Assembly: GCA_035295125.1 (NCBI GenBank)
Contig: DATGJP010000077.1
Location: forward strand, 1-64,000
Direction of reading: 5' to 3'
From: JAICMB01 sp035295125
GTDB lineage: Bacteria > Acidobacteriota > Terriglobia > Bryobacterales > Bryobacteraceae
DNA: 64,000 nucleotides
Shown here: one piece after another, positions 1 to 9,369 of the stretch
Numbering within the stretch: position 1 is the first letter of the stretch
How the letters are laid out: each line of letters begins with the position of its first letter
Notes under the pieces: generated by a model
The model's input: the letters and a program-made list of their open reading frames with translations, nothing else
What the model was told of the DNA's origin: nothing
Databases searched by the model: none
Program-made: the position numbers and the translations under genes

Positions 1-1
1 G

Positions 2-1198
2 TCGGGGCTGGGCGGCGCGAATCCATTCGAGGGCCCTCGCTCGAAGCCCTATCCTTTACCGCCGCTGCCAGTGAAGTCATCCGGCGTGCTTTTTGAGCGC
101 GGCGCCAAGAAGCTGGGCCTGCATCCTTTTCCGGCGCCGATGGCGATTATCTCGCAGCCGTATAAGGGGCGCGGGGCCTGTCTGCATTGCGGGTTTTGCG
201 AGTCCTTCGGGTGCGAGGTGGCGGCGAAATCGAGCACCCTGTCGACGCTCATTCCGGTTGCGGTTCGGACCGGGCGCTGTGAAATTCGTGCGGATTCCTA
301 TGTGCGCAAGATCGAGACCGACGCGAACGGACGGGTCACCGGTGCGGTTTATTTCGATAAGAACAAGCGCGAGGTGTTTCAAAAGGCCAAGGCGGTGGTA
401 GTGTGCGCGAATGGCTCCGAGTCGCCGCGCCTGCTTTTGATGTCGAAGTCGAAACGCTTCCCGGATGGTTTGGCGAATTCCAGCGGCCTGGTCGGCAAGT
501 ACCTGATGCTCGATCTGCTGACAACGGCCTATGCCGTTTTCGACGAGCCGCTGAACGAGTACAAAAGCGTGCAGGTGACGCGCGTGGTGCATGATTACTG
601 GGCGGCAGATCCCAAGCGCGGGTTCTATGGCGGCGGCGGAATTGACGCTCGATTCCAGCAATATCCGATTTCTTTCGCCACGCGAGGATTGCCGCACGAA
701 TTGCCGCAGTGGGGCAGCGAGTTCAAGAAAGCGCTTAGCGATTACTTCACGCGAACCATGGCGAGCATGACTCACCCGACCTGCTTGCCGCTGGAGTCCA
801 ACAACATCACGCTCGACCCGGAGGTGAAGGATGCCTGGGGTCTTCCCGCGATGCGCGTGACCTTCAACTGCCATCCCGACGATCTCAAGAACCTGGAGTT
901 CTTACGCGCGCGCCAGATCGAAATTCTGGAAGCGGCCGGCGCGCGCAAGGTATGGGCGGGCCCGGTGCGCAGCCCCACCAATTCGGTTCACCTGATGGGG
1001 ACGTGCCGCATGGGCAACAATCCGAAGACGTCGGTGGTGAACCGCTACAATCGCGCCCACGACGTGCCAAACCTGTTTGTCGTGGACGGAAGCAGCTTTG
1101 TGACGTCTGGGCGCCAGCAGCCCACCGAGACGATTCAGGCGTTGGGCTACTGGGCAGCGGATCACATGATCAAGGCTGTGAAGGGTGGCGAGGTCTGA
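2..1198 (+). CDS. GMC-family oxidoreductase, gluconate 2-dehydrogenase-like (5' partial)
   Basis: The frame is open from the first bases of the window, so the N-terminal FAD-binding part lies outside it; the GTG at 71 is an internal codon and not the start. What remains is the substrate-binding and C-terminal half of a GMC flavoprotein. Near bases 176-215 there is a Cys-rich stretch of the form C-x2-C-x2-C-x4-C followed by AAKSS, which is seen in the membrane-associated gluconate/sugar dehydrogenase branch of the family. The C-terminal GMC block is present (HLMGTCRMG, then NLFVVDGSSF and PTETIQAL). The enzyme probably oxidises a sugar or polyol with FAD and passes electrons to a cytochrome or quinone; its usual small partner subunit would lie upstream. 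The stop codon abuts that of the next, convergent gene. The exact substrate cannot be told. Confidence 0.85.
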   Translation, partial: SGLGGANPFEGPRSKPYPLPPLPVKSSGVLFERGAKKLGLHPFPAPMAIISQPYKGRGACLHCGFCESFGCEVAAKSSTLSTLIPVAVRTGRCEIRADSYVRKIETDANGRVTGAVYFDKNKREVFQKAKAVVVCANGSESPRLLLMSKSKRFPDGLANSSGLVGKYLMLDLLTTAYAVFDEPLNEYKSVQVTRVVHDYWAADPKRGFYGGGGIDARFQQYPISFATRGLPHELPQWGSEFKKALSDYFTRTMASMTHPTCLPLESNNITLDPEVKDAWGLPAMRVTFNCHPDDLKNLEFLRARQIEILEAAGARKVWAGPVRSPTNSVHLMGTCRMGNNPKTSVVNRYNRAHDVPNLFVVDGSSFVTSGRQQPTETIQALGYWAADHMIKAVKGGEV

Positions 1199-4100
1199 TC
1201 ATTGGAAGAGGCCCTGGAATTCGGGGCTTCCGATGAAACCCTCGCCGGGCGCGCCGTTGCCTTCGAGAAGAAGGCGACCAAAGACGGAGTTGTAGTAAAT
1301 CCCGGGTACTACGGAGTTTGCAGTCGCCAACCAGAAACTGAATCCCGCAGGATCGGCGTCCCGCTGAAGAATCACATCGTAGAGCATTCGGACGAACAAC
1401 GCGTTGCTATGGTCTGCAGCGGTGTAGCCGCTGCCATTTCTGAACTCCAGGCTGCCGAACAGGTTTTGGAACACCGCGAATGGATTTTGCCCGGCAGCAG
1501 CGGACAGCTCAGCGGAAGTCGGCGGTCGGTTGAGCAGTCCAAGGTATATCAAAGACGTAATGGCCGGGGAATTATTGTTCGTTCCAAACAGGTTGGCGAG
1601 CAACTGCTGCGGCGTTAGCGAACTGGCGCGAATCGCGTTCAGAGCATTGGAGTAGTCGGCGTAAGACGGCAGATGTCCCTGGGCGGCTTGAAAGATGGCT
1701 AGCACTTCGAAATCGCTCGACTGCGCTTCGGGGCTCGTCAGAAAACTGTCAGCCATTTGCCCGAGCGCCGCGGCGCCTTGGTTCGTCCAGAAAGTGAATC
1801 CATTGTAATCGGGCTCGCGCCCAAGCAGACGCTGGTAGAGCGCCTGTACCTGCCGCTGCAACGGCGTCATGCCCGTCGACGGCGCTTCCGTGACTACAAA
1901 CGTAGCGGGCGGAGGCTGTGTGCCTGTTGTCGAGGTTGCGGTCACGATGATGTTGCCCGTTCGGCTGGTTGTTTGCGTATTGCTGAACACTACGAGATTG
2001 AAGCCGAGATCTTGAGCCGGCGTGACGCGAAGCCACGGGCTGTCCGAAGCGATCGTGTAGGTCACATTTGGCGCGCATGATGATGCGGGCACTACCTCGA
2101 TCAGCAGGCTGGTCGAAGGATAAAAACCCATAATTGTACTGCCGTTCGGGCCGAATGATATTGGGCTCAGTTGGCTGAACGAGAAACCACAAGTTGGAGG
2201 AGGACCGCTGGCAGACACGACCAGTGTCACGGAAAAGAATGCGTCAGGATCAGGACCGAAGTAGATGCCTCCGCTATGAGTCCCCGGGTTTGTAGGCGCC
2301 AATGCCGGATTGATCGAAATGGTGTGCGTGCTGGTCGGTCCTGTAGTGAAAGGTGGGTTCACAACGATCCATGGTGAACTTGTGACGTCGTAGCTACCCG
2401 CAGACGTAACGACCACGGTAACGGTTGCCGGCGCCGCGGACGCCTGCCCAACAATCAGATTGAAAGAAGCCGACGTTGGATCGATCGTAATCGGGTTCCT
2501 GAAAATATCGACCGTCAACGCGATGTCGAACGAATTGAATCCCGGCGCATCGATGCGTATGGTCCCTTGATAGGGTGACCCCGAGATAGTCAGACGGCTG
2601 GGATTCCCGATGGTGATCATGGTCTGCGGAGTTGCTGGAAACTTGTCGGTGACGACCCCCGTGGTCGAGCTGAGTTGAATCGAGGTTCCTGACGGCCAGC
2701 CCGAGGTGATTGGCGTCGCAGTGAAGAAAGCGGCCCGAAGTCCGGCGGGCATTCGGGTTATCTGCAGGGCAAGGGATGCGGATGCGGGTACAGTGTTCAA
2801 ATTACCGACGGCTAGGCTAAATGGCGGCACAGCTGACGGTGTAATTGTCGGGGGCGGGAGACCGGCATTCAGGATTACCGGAATGTTCAGAGTGATCGGC
2901 GATTTCTGCCCCGAAACATCTTGCAGGACAACGATTGCCGTGCCCAAATGCTGGCCGACCGGCAAACTTGCCGAGTTGCTTGTCAGGACGACTTGAAACG
3001 CTGCCAGGGTCATCGGCGAAGAATTCGCGGAGGCAACCGGCGATGTCACCAGCACCTGCGCCCAGTTTCCCTGGGCCGACTCGAAGGTGGCGCTTGAAAT
3101 CGCAAAGCTCCCGTCGGTTGCTCCAATCGAGAAGTCTTCCGAGACCGGCAACGCAGTGATGGGATCCACGCAAACTGATCCTCCCTGGAATGTGCAGGTG
3201 ATCGGATTGCCGAGATTTGGCTGGCCGTTTGTCAACGTGGCGAATATGCCGCCACTCAAGTTGGCTCCCTGGTCGCTATTGAAAATGACGCCCGGGAGAG
3301 AACCATTCGCATTAAAGAGCGCGCCCGCAAAGGCGGGAATAAGCACAGCCGATCTCGATCCCGTCACGTTCACTGTCACCACCGTACTCAGGGCGGGCGC
3401 CGGAAAGTTCGCATCCGTCGAACTAATCGTTAGCTGGCCAGTGAACTGCTGCGGACTCGTGTTTCCGGGAGGAGCGGCCGTCAAAGTCAAGCTTGTCCCG
3501 GAGGCCGTGGTTTCGCCGTTGCTTGCGCCGAGTGTAATCCAATTCGGAAGTCCCGTAAGAGCAGCTTGAAAACGGACCCCGCCGCTGGCGTCCGCCTGCC
3601 CGAGCGATGCGATGCCCAAATCGATCGATTGCGAAGTATTGGCCGTAACGTTGAGCTGTAGTTTGGGTTCGTGCGTACCGCCGAGAACATTTCCACTAAC
3701 GCGGTCCACAATCTGGAAACCCGTGCCCACCACCACTTCGACGTTGATCAGTTGCTGATAGATTTGACCGGCCAGCGTCGCGCTCACGAGGACGCCCGTG
3801 TCGTAGATACCGGGTGCAAGTCCTGAGACACCGCCAACCGTTACCGGAAATACGGTTGGGGCACCCGCTGTCAACGTTCCGCTGGTTGGAAATTGGATCG
3901 AGACGGAGGAAGGCAGGCCGGCCGCAGGAATGGTCAGGTCGGACGCGAACGGTAACGCGGTAAAAGCTCCCGAGATACCGTTTGCGAAAAGCTGCACAGT
4001 CCGTTGCGAATTGCCGGGAGAAGATGCCGGGAATGGGAATAGTAGCGCCGTTGCACTCGCCGTGAAACTTGGACCGACGACAATCGTGATGACCAGGTCG

Positions 4101-4582
4101 CTATTTACAGTGACGCCGGACTGCGACGGCGCTGCCACGATGCAGGCAGTGTACGTGCCGGACGACTGCAGAGATGGCGCAGAGGCTTCCAGTCGGATGT
4201 GAAAATCGCCTAAAGAACTCGTGGCCGGACCATCCACCGGGCCGGTGGCGGCGAGGAAATCGGCATGCGCGGCGGGGCACCCCGATGGACGCGCTGCGCC
4301 CAGGTCCTCAGCCACGGTAAATCCAATGCTGCCGGTGGAGGCACGCACCGGAATGACAACGTCCAGGGGATTTGTGATCGAAGGCTGGCCGGTACCGTTC
4401 AGAATGAAGTTCGAGGACGTACCCGCGTACATTCCAGGCGTCTTTCGATAGATCACCTCGGCCGGCCCATTTATACCAGGCGCCGAGTTCACGGTCAGTT
4501 GCGGCGGGATGCTCTGCGCGCCGAGAGTGCCTACGAGAGCCGCACCCACAAACGCAAACGATGCCCTCGGCGATACTGTCAT
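1199..4582 (-). CDS. Large secreted protein with Ig/BACON-like repeats and C-terminal DUF4214 domain
   Basis: The 1127-residue product begins with a signal peptide (hydrophobic stretch ending near LGAQS) and consists of Ser/Thr/Gly/Pro-rich beta-sandwich-like segments resembling the BACON/Ig-like repeats of secreted Acidobacteria proteins. The last ~220 residues contain two copies of the DUF4214 pattern (LYQRLLGREPDYNGFTFW and LYDVILQRDADPAGFSFW). This domain is found at the ends of S-layer, adhesin and other extracellular proteins. The start is supported by AGGAGG about nine bases upstream of the ATG. It converges on the GMC gene with no space for a terminator. An extracytoplasmic structural or adhesive role is inferred; no catalytic motif was seen. 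Confidence 0.8.
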   Translation of the reverse strand: MTVSPRASFAFVGAALVGTLGAQSIPPQLTVNSAPGINGPAEVIYRKTPGMYAGTSSNFILNGTGQPSITNPLDVVIPVRASTGSIGFTVAEDLGAARPSGCPAAHADFLAATGPVDGPATSSLGDFHIRLEASAPSLQSSGTYTACIVAAPSQSGVTVNSDLVITIVVGPSFTASATALLFPFPASSPGNSQRTVQLFANGISGAFTALPFASDLTIPAAGLPSSVSIQFPTSGTLTAGAPTVFPVTVGGVSGLAPGIYDTGVLVSATLAGQIYQQLINVEVVVGTGFQIVDRVSGNVLGGTHEPKLQLNVTANTSQSIDLGIASLGQADASGGVRFQAALTGLPNWITLGASNGETTASGTSLTLTAAPPGNTSPQQFTGQLTISSTDANFPAPALSTVVTVNVTGSRSAVLIPAFAGALFNANGSLPGVIFNSDQGANLSGGIFATLTNGQPNLGNPITCTFQGGSVCVDPITALPVSEDFSIGATDGSFAISSATFESAQGNWAQVLVTSPVASANSSPMTLAAFQVVLTSNSASLPVGQHLGTAIVVLQDVSGQKSPITLNIPVILNAGLPPPTITPSAVPPFSLAVGNLNTVPASASLALQITRMPAGLRAAFFTATPITSGWPSGTSIQLSSTTGVVTDKFPATPQTMITIGNPSRLTISGSPYQGTIRIDAPGFNSFDIALTVDIFRNPITIDPTSASFNLIVGQASAAPATVTVVVTSAGSYDVTSSPWIVVNPPFTTGPTSTHTISINPALAPTNPGTHSGGIYFGPDPDAFFSVTLVVSASGPPPTCGFSFSQLSPISFGPNGSTIMGFYPSTSLLIEVVPASSCAPNVTYTIASDSPWLRVTPAQDLGFNLVVFSNTQTTSRTGNIIVTATSTTGTQPPPATFVVTEAPSTGMTPLQRQVQALYQRLLGREPDYNGFTFWTNQGAAALGQMADSFLTSPEAQSSDFEVLAIFQAAQGHLPSYADYSNALNAIRASSLTPQQLLANLFGTNNNSPAITSLIYLGLLNRPPTSAELSAAAGQNPFAVFQNLFGSLEFRNGSGYTAADHSNALFVRMLYDVILQRDADPAGFSFWLATANSVVPGIYYNSVFGRLLLEGNGAPGEGFIGSPEFQGLFQ

Positions 4583-4602
4583 CTTCCCTAACCTCCTCGC
4601 CG

Positions 4603-5757
4603 CTACAGCCCCGCGCTCTTCAGCGCCAAACGTAACTGCTCTTCGCTCCGGCCCCCAACGAAATGCGCCCGAATGACGCCGTTCTTGTCGACAACAACAA
4701 CCGTCGGAATGGCGCGGGTGCCGTAAGCCTTCGCCACTTCTTTCTTCGCGTCCATTAACACCGGAATTGTGTACTCGTTCTTGACGAGGAACTTCTTCGC
4801 AAGCCCGCTATCTTCGTCGTTGATGCCCAGCACCACGAGCCCCTTATTCTCATACTCACGGTGAAGCTTCTCGATGGTGGGCAGTTCGTGGCGGCAAGGA
4901 CCGCACCAGCTTGCCCAGAAGTCGATCAGCACCACCTGCCCTCGCAGATCGCTGAGCGTCACTTTCTCTCCATTGAGGTTTTTCAGGGTAAAATCCATCG
5001 CCGGACGACCGGCAAGATTCGGCCGTTCGCCGGGAATGTTGAGGGCCTGCACTTCCGTGGATCTTTCCGGCGGAGCAAAGGTGAAAAGGCTGCCGTCCGG
5101 TGGATTCGCGATGTCCGCCTGTTTGAGGTTCAGCGTCACCTTCGCCGCTGTTGCGCCGCTCTTCGCCTGCGAAACCTGGCGAAGCACCAGAAAACTGCTC
5201 TTGTCGACCCAGAATTCCTCCAGGCCCTGTGGCAGCATGACGTGCACCACAGCGCAATCCACCTTGTTCCCTTCGAATTTCAGCCGGTCCTCGCGGACCA
5301 GCACGGCGATAGGAGCGTAGCGGCGCAATCCGACATAGCGGTTTACCAGCTGATTCTGGGCTGCCACCACCGGGTCCGCCGTGTCTGGTTTTGCCGCCGG
5401 CTCATCCTCGTCGCCTGTGGTAGCTGCCGCCGATTCCTTGGTGTATTGACGGGTTTTGGGCAAATAACGCCACGTCGTCTCGCCATCGCCGACCACGAGC
5501 AGTTCACGGTCGGCCTCCTTGCGTGTGAGACAAAGTTTGTCGGGCTTGATGAACGCTAGCGACAGGGTAGTGCTTCCGGAAGCGCTACCACCTCTCACCA
5601 CCACCTCGGTCTCGACGGTGGCGGTCATCTGGCAGGCAGACAGTTTACTGTACGTCTCGGAAACCTTCTGACAAATCTCGGCGGCGGACGGGTCAGCGGC
5701 TTGAAGCAACCCGACGAAAAAGGAGATTATCACCCCGCGATAATGTGGGAATTTCAT
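4603..5757 (-). CDS. Secreted thioredoxin-like (TlpA/ResA) protein with LolA-like N-terminal domain
   Basis: The product has 384 residues. A signal peptide covers roughly residues 1-20. Residues ~22-235 resemble the LolA/LolB-like fold of outer-membrane lipoprotein-sorting or DUF2092 proteins (KPDKLCLTRK, TTWRYLPKTRQY, FWVDKSSFLVLRQ). Residues ~248-384 are a TlpA/ResA thioredoxin domain with the redox motif WCGPC at 284-288 and the cis-proline segment AIPTVVVVD. The protein is probably a periplasmic disulphide reductase whose front domain binds a lipid or hydrophobic ligand. It lies 48 bp behind serA, but a 38-bp inverted repeat separates the two and ends at the ATG, and no Shine-Dalgarno sequence precedes this start. 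The fusion order recurs in Acidobacteria and Planctomycetes, as far as I know. Confidence 0.8.
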   Translation of the reverse strand: MKFPHYRGVIISFFVGLLQAADPSAAEICQKVSETYSKLSACQMTATVETEVVVRGGSASGSTTLSLAFIKPDKLCLTRKEADRELLVVGDGETTWRYLPKTRQYTKESAAATTGDEDEPAAKPDTADPVVAAQNQLVNRYVGLRRYAPIAVLVREDRLKFEGNKVDCAVVHVMLPQGLEEFWVDKSSFLVLRQVSQAKSGATAAKVTLNLKQADIANPPDGSLFTFAPPERSTEVQALNIPGERPNLAGRPAMDFTLKNLNGEKVTLSDLRGQVVLIDFWASWCGPCRHELPTIEKLHREYENKGLVVLGINDEDSGLAKKFLVKNEYTIPVLMDAKKEVAKAYGTRAIPTVVVVDKNGVIRAHFVGGRSEEQLRLALKSAGL

Positions 5758-5795
5758 AGTACTGCAGAAGGGTTATATTAACCCACCACAGTACT
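5758..5795 (-). promoter_or_regulatory. Nested inverted repeat between serA and the TlpA-like gene
   Basis: The outer arms AGTACTG (5758-5764) and CAGTACT (5789-5795) enclose the inner arms GGGTTA (5770-5775) and TAACCC (5779-5784). The outer arm touches the ATG of the downstream TlpA-like gene. No T-run follows, so an intrinsic terminator for serA is doubtful. An operator, or a 5' hairpin controlling translation of the TlpA-like gene, are the alternatives. Confidence 0.5.
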
Positions 5796-5805
5796 CGGAT
5801 GCTGG

Positions 5806-7371
5806 TTAAAAACTCACTGCGTTGGCCACCGTAACGGCCGGATTCTCCAATAATTGCGCGAGCACCGTTTCGGGAACCGGCTGGTCTGTCTCAATAATCG
5901 AGACGGCCTCGGCGCCGGCCTGCCGCCGGCCCAAAGAGAAGGTTGCGATGTTGATGTTGTTTTTGCCGAGGACCCCGCCAACATAGCCCACGACGCCGGG
6001 AACGTCGTCATTCTTGAGAAACAGGACGTTGCCGTCGAGCGGCGCCTCGCAATAAATATCGTCGATTTGCAACAACCGCGATTTACCCAAAACAACCGCG
6101 CCTTCCACCGTTGTGGTGCTTTGTTCGGTGTGTAATTCCAACCGAATCGAGTCAAGGTGAGCGGTTCGCTGTTCATGACGCTCGGCGAAAACCAAGCCGC
6201 GGTCTGCCGCAATTTGGACCGCATTTATTGCGTTCGCTTTATGGGCCAGCGAGCGGTTAAGGACACCCGCAAGCCCCGCATTTCGAATCAGCGTCGTGTT
6301 CAGCTCGGCAACACGGCCGTAATAAATTACGCGGACGGTGTTGGGATTTCCTTTCGCGATATGCGACGCAAAGCAGCCCAAGCGCTCGGCCAGGGCGGCA
6401 TAGGGGCCAATGGTCCGAAATTGTTCCGGCGTGAGGGCGGGCATATTGACGGCGTTGAGCGCGACGCCGGTCCGCAGGTATTCGAGCACCTGCTCGGCGA
6501 TGCGCACGCCGACAATCTCCTGGGCTTCTTCGGTGGATCCGCCGATGTGCGGCGTCGCTACAAGGCTGTCGAGTGCCACTACAGGGTCGGTTGCGTCGGG
6601 CGGTTCCTTTTCAAACACGTCGAGAGCCGCGCCGGCCACCTTGCCGGATTTCATCGCCGCGGCCAGCGCCTGTTCGTCAATCAGCTCGCCGCGGGCGCAA
6701 TTTACAATTCGTACGCCCGTCTTCATGTGCTCAAAGGCGGCCGTTGAGAGCATCTGCCGCGACTCGGGCGTCAGCGCCGTGTGCAAGGTGATGTAATCGC
6801 TTTCGGCGTAGAGCCTCTGCAGATCGACGAGTTCCGCGTCTGTGTTCTTGGCTTGCTCCGGATTGACGTAGGGGTCGAACGACAGAATTCGCATCTCAAA
6901 GGCGCGGGCGCGCTTCGCTACTTCGCGACCTACACTACCCAATCCGACAATGCCGAGCGTTTTGCCGCGCAGTTCGGTGCCGAGGAACTTCTTCTTTTCC
7001 CATTTGCCGGCTTTCAAGGATGCGGTCGCCTGCGGAATAGATCGCGCGAGCGACAACATGAGCGCGAGAGTATGTTCGGCGACAGACACCGCATTGCCGC
7101 CGGGTGTATTCATCACGAGAATACCGGCGGCGGTCGCGGCCACGAGGTCGACATTATCCACGCCAACGCCCGCGCGGCCGATGACGCGCAACTTGGGCGC
7201 TTGAGCTAAGACCGCTTCGCTCACCTTGACCGCGCTGCGTACAACGAGCGCATCGGCATCGGCAAGATGCTCGGCGTAGGTTTTCGGATTCGAAATCACC
7301 ACTTCCCAGCCAGGCTGCTGGAGCAGTTTGATACCGGCGGCAGCCAAAGGTTCCGCGACGAGAATCTTCAA
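5806..7371 (-). CDS. serA: D-3-phosphoglycerate dehydrogenase
   Basis: The 521-residue protein is a full-length long-form SerA, which oxidises 3-phosphoglycerate to 3-phosphohydroxypyruvate with NAD+, the first step of serine synthesis. Seen in order: the N-terminal catalytic half (VRSAVKVSEAVL, GRAGVGVDNVD); the Rossmann motif GLGSVG with FDPY following; the catalytic Arg in NCARGELID, a Glu in FEKEPP and His in TPHIGGST; the intervening ASB-like domain; and a C-terminal ACT domain (LFLKNDDVPGVVGYVGGVLG) for regulation, likely by serine. Its ATG overlaps the stop of the upstream aminotransferase gene (ATGA, 7368-7371), showing translational coupling within a serine operon. Confidence 0.96.
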   Translation of the reverse strand: MKILVAEPLAAAGIKLLQQPGWEVVISNPKTYAEHLADADALVVRSAVKVSEAVLAQAPKLRVIGRAGVGVDNVDLVAATAAGILVMNTPGGNAVSVAEHTLALMLSLARSIPQATASLKAGKWEKKKFLGTELRGKTLGIVGLGSVGREVAKRARAFEMRILSFDPYVNPEQAKNTDAELVDLQRLYAESDYITLHTALTPESRQMLSTAAFEHMKTGVRIVNCARGELIDEQALAAAMKSGKVAGAALDVFEKEPPDATDPVVALDSLVATPHIGGSTEEAQEIVGVRIAEQVLEYLRTGVALNAVNMPALTPEQFRTIGPYAALAERLGCFASHIAKGNPNTVRVIYYGRVAELNTTLIRNAGLAGVLNRSLAHKANAINAVQIAADRGLVFAERHEQRTAHLDSIRLELHTEQSTTTVEGAVVLGKSRLLQIDDIYCEAPLDGNVLFLKNDDVPGVVGYVGGVLGKNNINIATFSLGRRQAGAEAVSIIETDQPVPETVLAQLLENPAVTVANAVSF

Positions 7372-8540
7372 GCGGTCACCGTCTCTTTCGACAGCGCCAT
7401 GCCGGCATAGATGTTCTGCACCGCGGCAACACCCGAGCCATACGTAACAGGCACGCCATTGGCGGCCAGGATGATTTCAAGCTGCGCGATCACGGCGAAA
7501 AGATCGGAGAAATCGAAATAGCCGAGATGGGCGATGCGGAAGATCTGTCCCTTCATGGAACCCTGACCGTTTGCGATCACCGAGCCGAAACGCGTGCGAT
7601 ATTCCTTCACGATTACGCCCGAGTTCATTCCCTTAGGCGGCTTCACGGCTGTCACGGCAGAGGAGGGCGCGTTCGGTGAGAACAGCTCCAGGCCCAGGGC
7701 GGCCGCAGCGGCCCGAGTCGCCCGCGCGAGGGCTTGGGCGTTCTCCACCAGGTTCGGCATGCCGATCTGCTTGATGTATTTCAAAGCCTCGCCCAGCGCC
7801 AGAATGAGCGAAACGGCGGGCGTCCAGGTGGGCTCTCCGCTGATCGCGGCTTTCCGCTCTTTCTTGAGGTTGAAGTAGTAGCGCGGCAGCTTGGCGGTTT
7901 CGTTAAAGGCCCATGCCTTAGGGGAAACCGACATGAAAGCCATGCCGGGCGGGATCATGAAGGCTTTCTGCGAACCTCCGATGACGACATCGAGACCCCA
8001 GCCATCAATGTCGAGCGGCTGCGTGCCGAGTCCGGTGATGGCGTCGATGATGAAAATCGCTTCGGTGCTCCGAATCGCCTGCGCCATGGCCTGGACGTCG
8101 TGCGATGCGCCGGTCGAGGTTTCAGATGCCTGGACAAACACACCGCGTGCATTGGGATTTTCTTTCAGCGCCGCGGTGACGCGATCGGCGGATACGGAAT
8201 CGCCGTATTCGGACTGGAGCAGAACCACGTCGAGGCCGAAGGCCTTCGTGATTTCAGCCCACCGTTCGCCGAATTTGCCGGCCGAGCATACAATGACCCG
8301 GTCACCGGGAGAAAACAGATTCGCGACCGAAGCCTCCATCGCACCGGTTCCGGATGCGACCAGCGGCAGAACCTCGTTTGCCGTGCCAAACACCTCTTTC
8401 AGGTCGGCAAGCACGTCGCGATATACCTTCTGAAAATCCTCAGTGCGGTGATGGACGTCCGAGCCCATCATGGCGTAAAGCGCCTTGGGATAAAGTGGCG
8501 TCGGACCGGGAGTGAGCAAGCGTTGTTTCTTTATGTGCAT
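7368..8540 (-). CDS. Class V aminotransferase (alanine-glyoxylate / serine-pyruvate type)
   Basis: The 390-residue PLP enzyme begins with the typical MHIKKQRLLTPGPTP segment of the small AGXT-like subgroup. The PLP lysine lies in GGSQKAFMIPPG, and the binding region includes SGTGAMEASVANLF. Such enzymes exchange amino groups between serine or alanine and glyoxylate, pyruvate or hydroxypyruvate. Because it is coupled to serA with a 4-bp overlap, its likely job is transamination of 3-phosphohydroxypyruvate to phosphoserine, replacing classical SerC. That role is inferred from the neighbour; a distinct serC was not seen in this window. Confidence 0.9.
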   Translation of the reverse strand: MHIKKQRLLTPGPTPLYPKALYAMMGSDVHHRTEDFQKVYRDVLADLKEVFGTANEVLPLVASGTGAMEASVANLFSPGDRVIVCSAGKFGERWAEITKAFGLDVVLLQSEYGDSVSADRVTAALKENPNARGVFVQASETSTGASHDVQAMAQAIRSTEAIFIIDAITGLGTQPLDIDGWGLDVVIGGSQKAFMIPPGMAFMSVSPKAWAFNETAKLPRYYFNLKKERKAAISGEPTWTPAVSLILALGEALKYIKQIGMPNLVENAQALARATRAAAAALGLELFSPNAPSSAVTAVKPPKGMNSGVIVKEYRTRFGSVIANGQGSMKGQIFRIAHLGYFDFSDLFAVIAQLEIILAANGVPVTYGSGVAAVQNIYAGMALSKETVTA

Positions 8541-8609
8541 GGGAAAAGTGCGGTGTTTTCAGGGTACCGCAGTGCAGTAGCCTGCAACGCAGGATGGCCT
8601 GCTGCCGGC

Positions 8610-8675
8610 TGTGGAAGGGTGGGGCCGGCGATTCCGCCTGCCTTTGGACCTCACCGAAAACGCGCGGGCGAAATA
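8610..8675 (+). repeat. Dispersed intergenic repeat, family A (diverged copy)
   Basis: This copy starts TGTGGAAGGGTGGGGC and contains CGCCTGCCTTTGGAC and TCACCGAAA, matching in order the copies at 14557 and 37794, though both palindromes are degenerate. It fills most of the gap between the aminotransferase gene and the next gene. Just upstream (8576-8606) is another short GCAGG/CCTGC inverted segment. Confidence 0.6.
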
Positions 8676-8705
8676 CTTTTGTGGTTGTCCTAAAAACCAA
8701 CCAGA

Positions 8706-9314
8706 TCAGGCCAACGTCGACAGAGCAATCCAACTGGCGAGCGCGCAAAGCTTCTCATCCTGCCGCCAGGGCGGCCCTACACTCTTGCCCAACTCCGAGA
8801 TTCTGGTCTCCAGCTCTGACCTTGAAAAGTTGAGCGTCCCGGCGGCGCTCCAGAGCTCCTTTTCCTTCAAGCCGCTGGTTTTCAATCCGCTCTCCACGCA
8901 AGCCACGCTAAGTACGCCGCGATAGAACTCGCCCTCGGCGGTATGAATCAAGGCATGCGACGCGAGTATCCCTTTCAGCTCCGGCAACGGCCGGGCCGAA
9001 CTCAACAGCACACAAGCGGCGCCGACGGTGTAGCCCTTTGCCGACACCTCCGCAATCGTCTCCCTGAGAGCCCTGGCGGCCAAAGCATTACTCGCTTCGC
9101 TACATTGCTCCACGAATTCGGCGGCGCTCGCGAACTGCATCTGCTCCGCGGCGTGATAGAGCTGCGCCGAACCCGCGATGGCGCGATCGGCCAATTCGAC
9201 CCGGCGCCGCCGCAGCACGATAGGCGCGGCTACCAACCCGCCGAGCGCAACCACCGCAGCCCATCCGGAATGAGCGCGAAAACCGAGGGCCGCTTTGTGA
9301 GTCACTCGATTCAT
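8706..9314 (-). CDS. Hypothetical protein with one N-terminal membrane segment
   Basis: The 202-residue protein is not recognised. It has a hydrophobic segment at about residues 18-35 (WAAVVALGGLVAAPIVL) followed by RRRR, suggesting an N-in or cleaved membrane anchor. The remainder is helical and soluble, with no Cys or catalytic signature. AGGAGG is present but about 19 bases from the ATG, so the start is uncertain. It is divergent from the antiporter gene, with only 55 bp between them. Confidence 0.55.
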   Translation of the reverse strand: MNRVTHKAALGFRAHSGWAAVVALGGLVAAPIVLRRRRVELADRAIAGSAQLYHAAEQMQFASAAEFVEQCSEASNALAARALRETIAEVSAKGYTVGAACVLLSSARPLPELKGILASHALIHTAEGEFYRGVLSVACVESGLKTSGLKEKELWSAAGTLNFSRSELETRISELGKSVGPPWRQDEKLCALASWIALSTLA

Positions 9315-9369
9315 CCTACCCGGTTAATACGACACCTCCTGTCAGGTTTTATCATCGTCATGAAGACTC

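Noticed and set aside
77..874. 265-residue open frame opposite the GMC oxidoreductase gene
   Set aside because: No recognisable domain, while the plus-strand frame shows clear GMC blocks; a shadow frame of GC-rich coding DNA.
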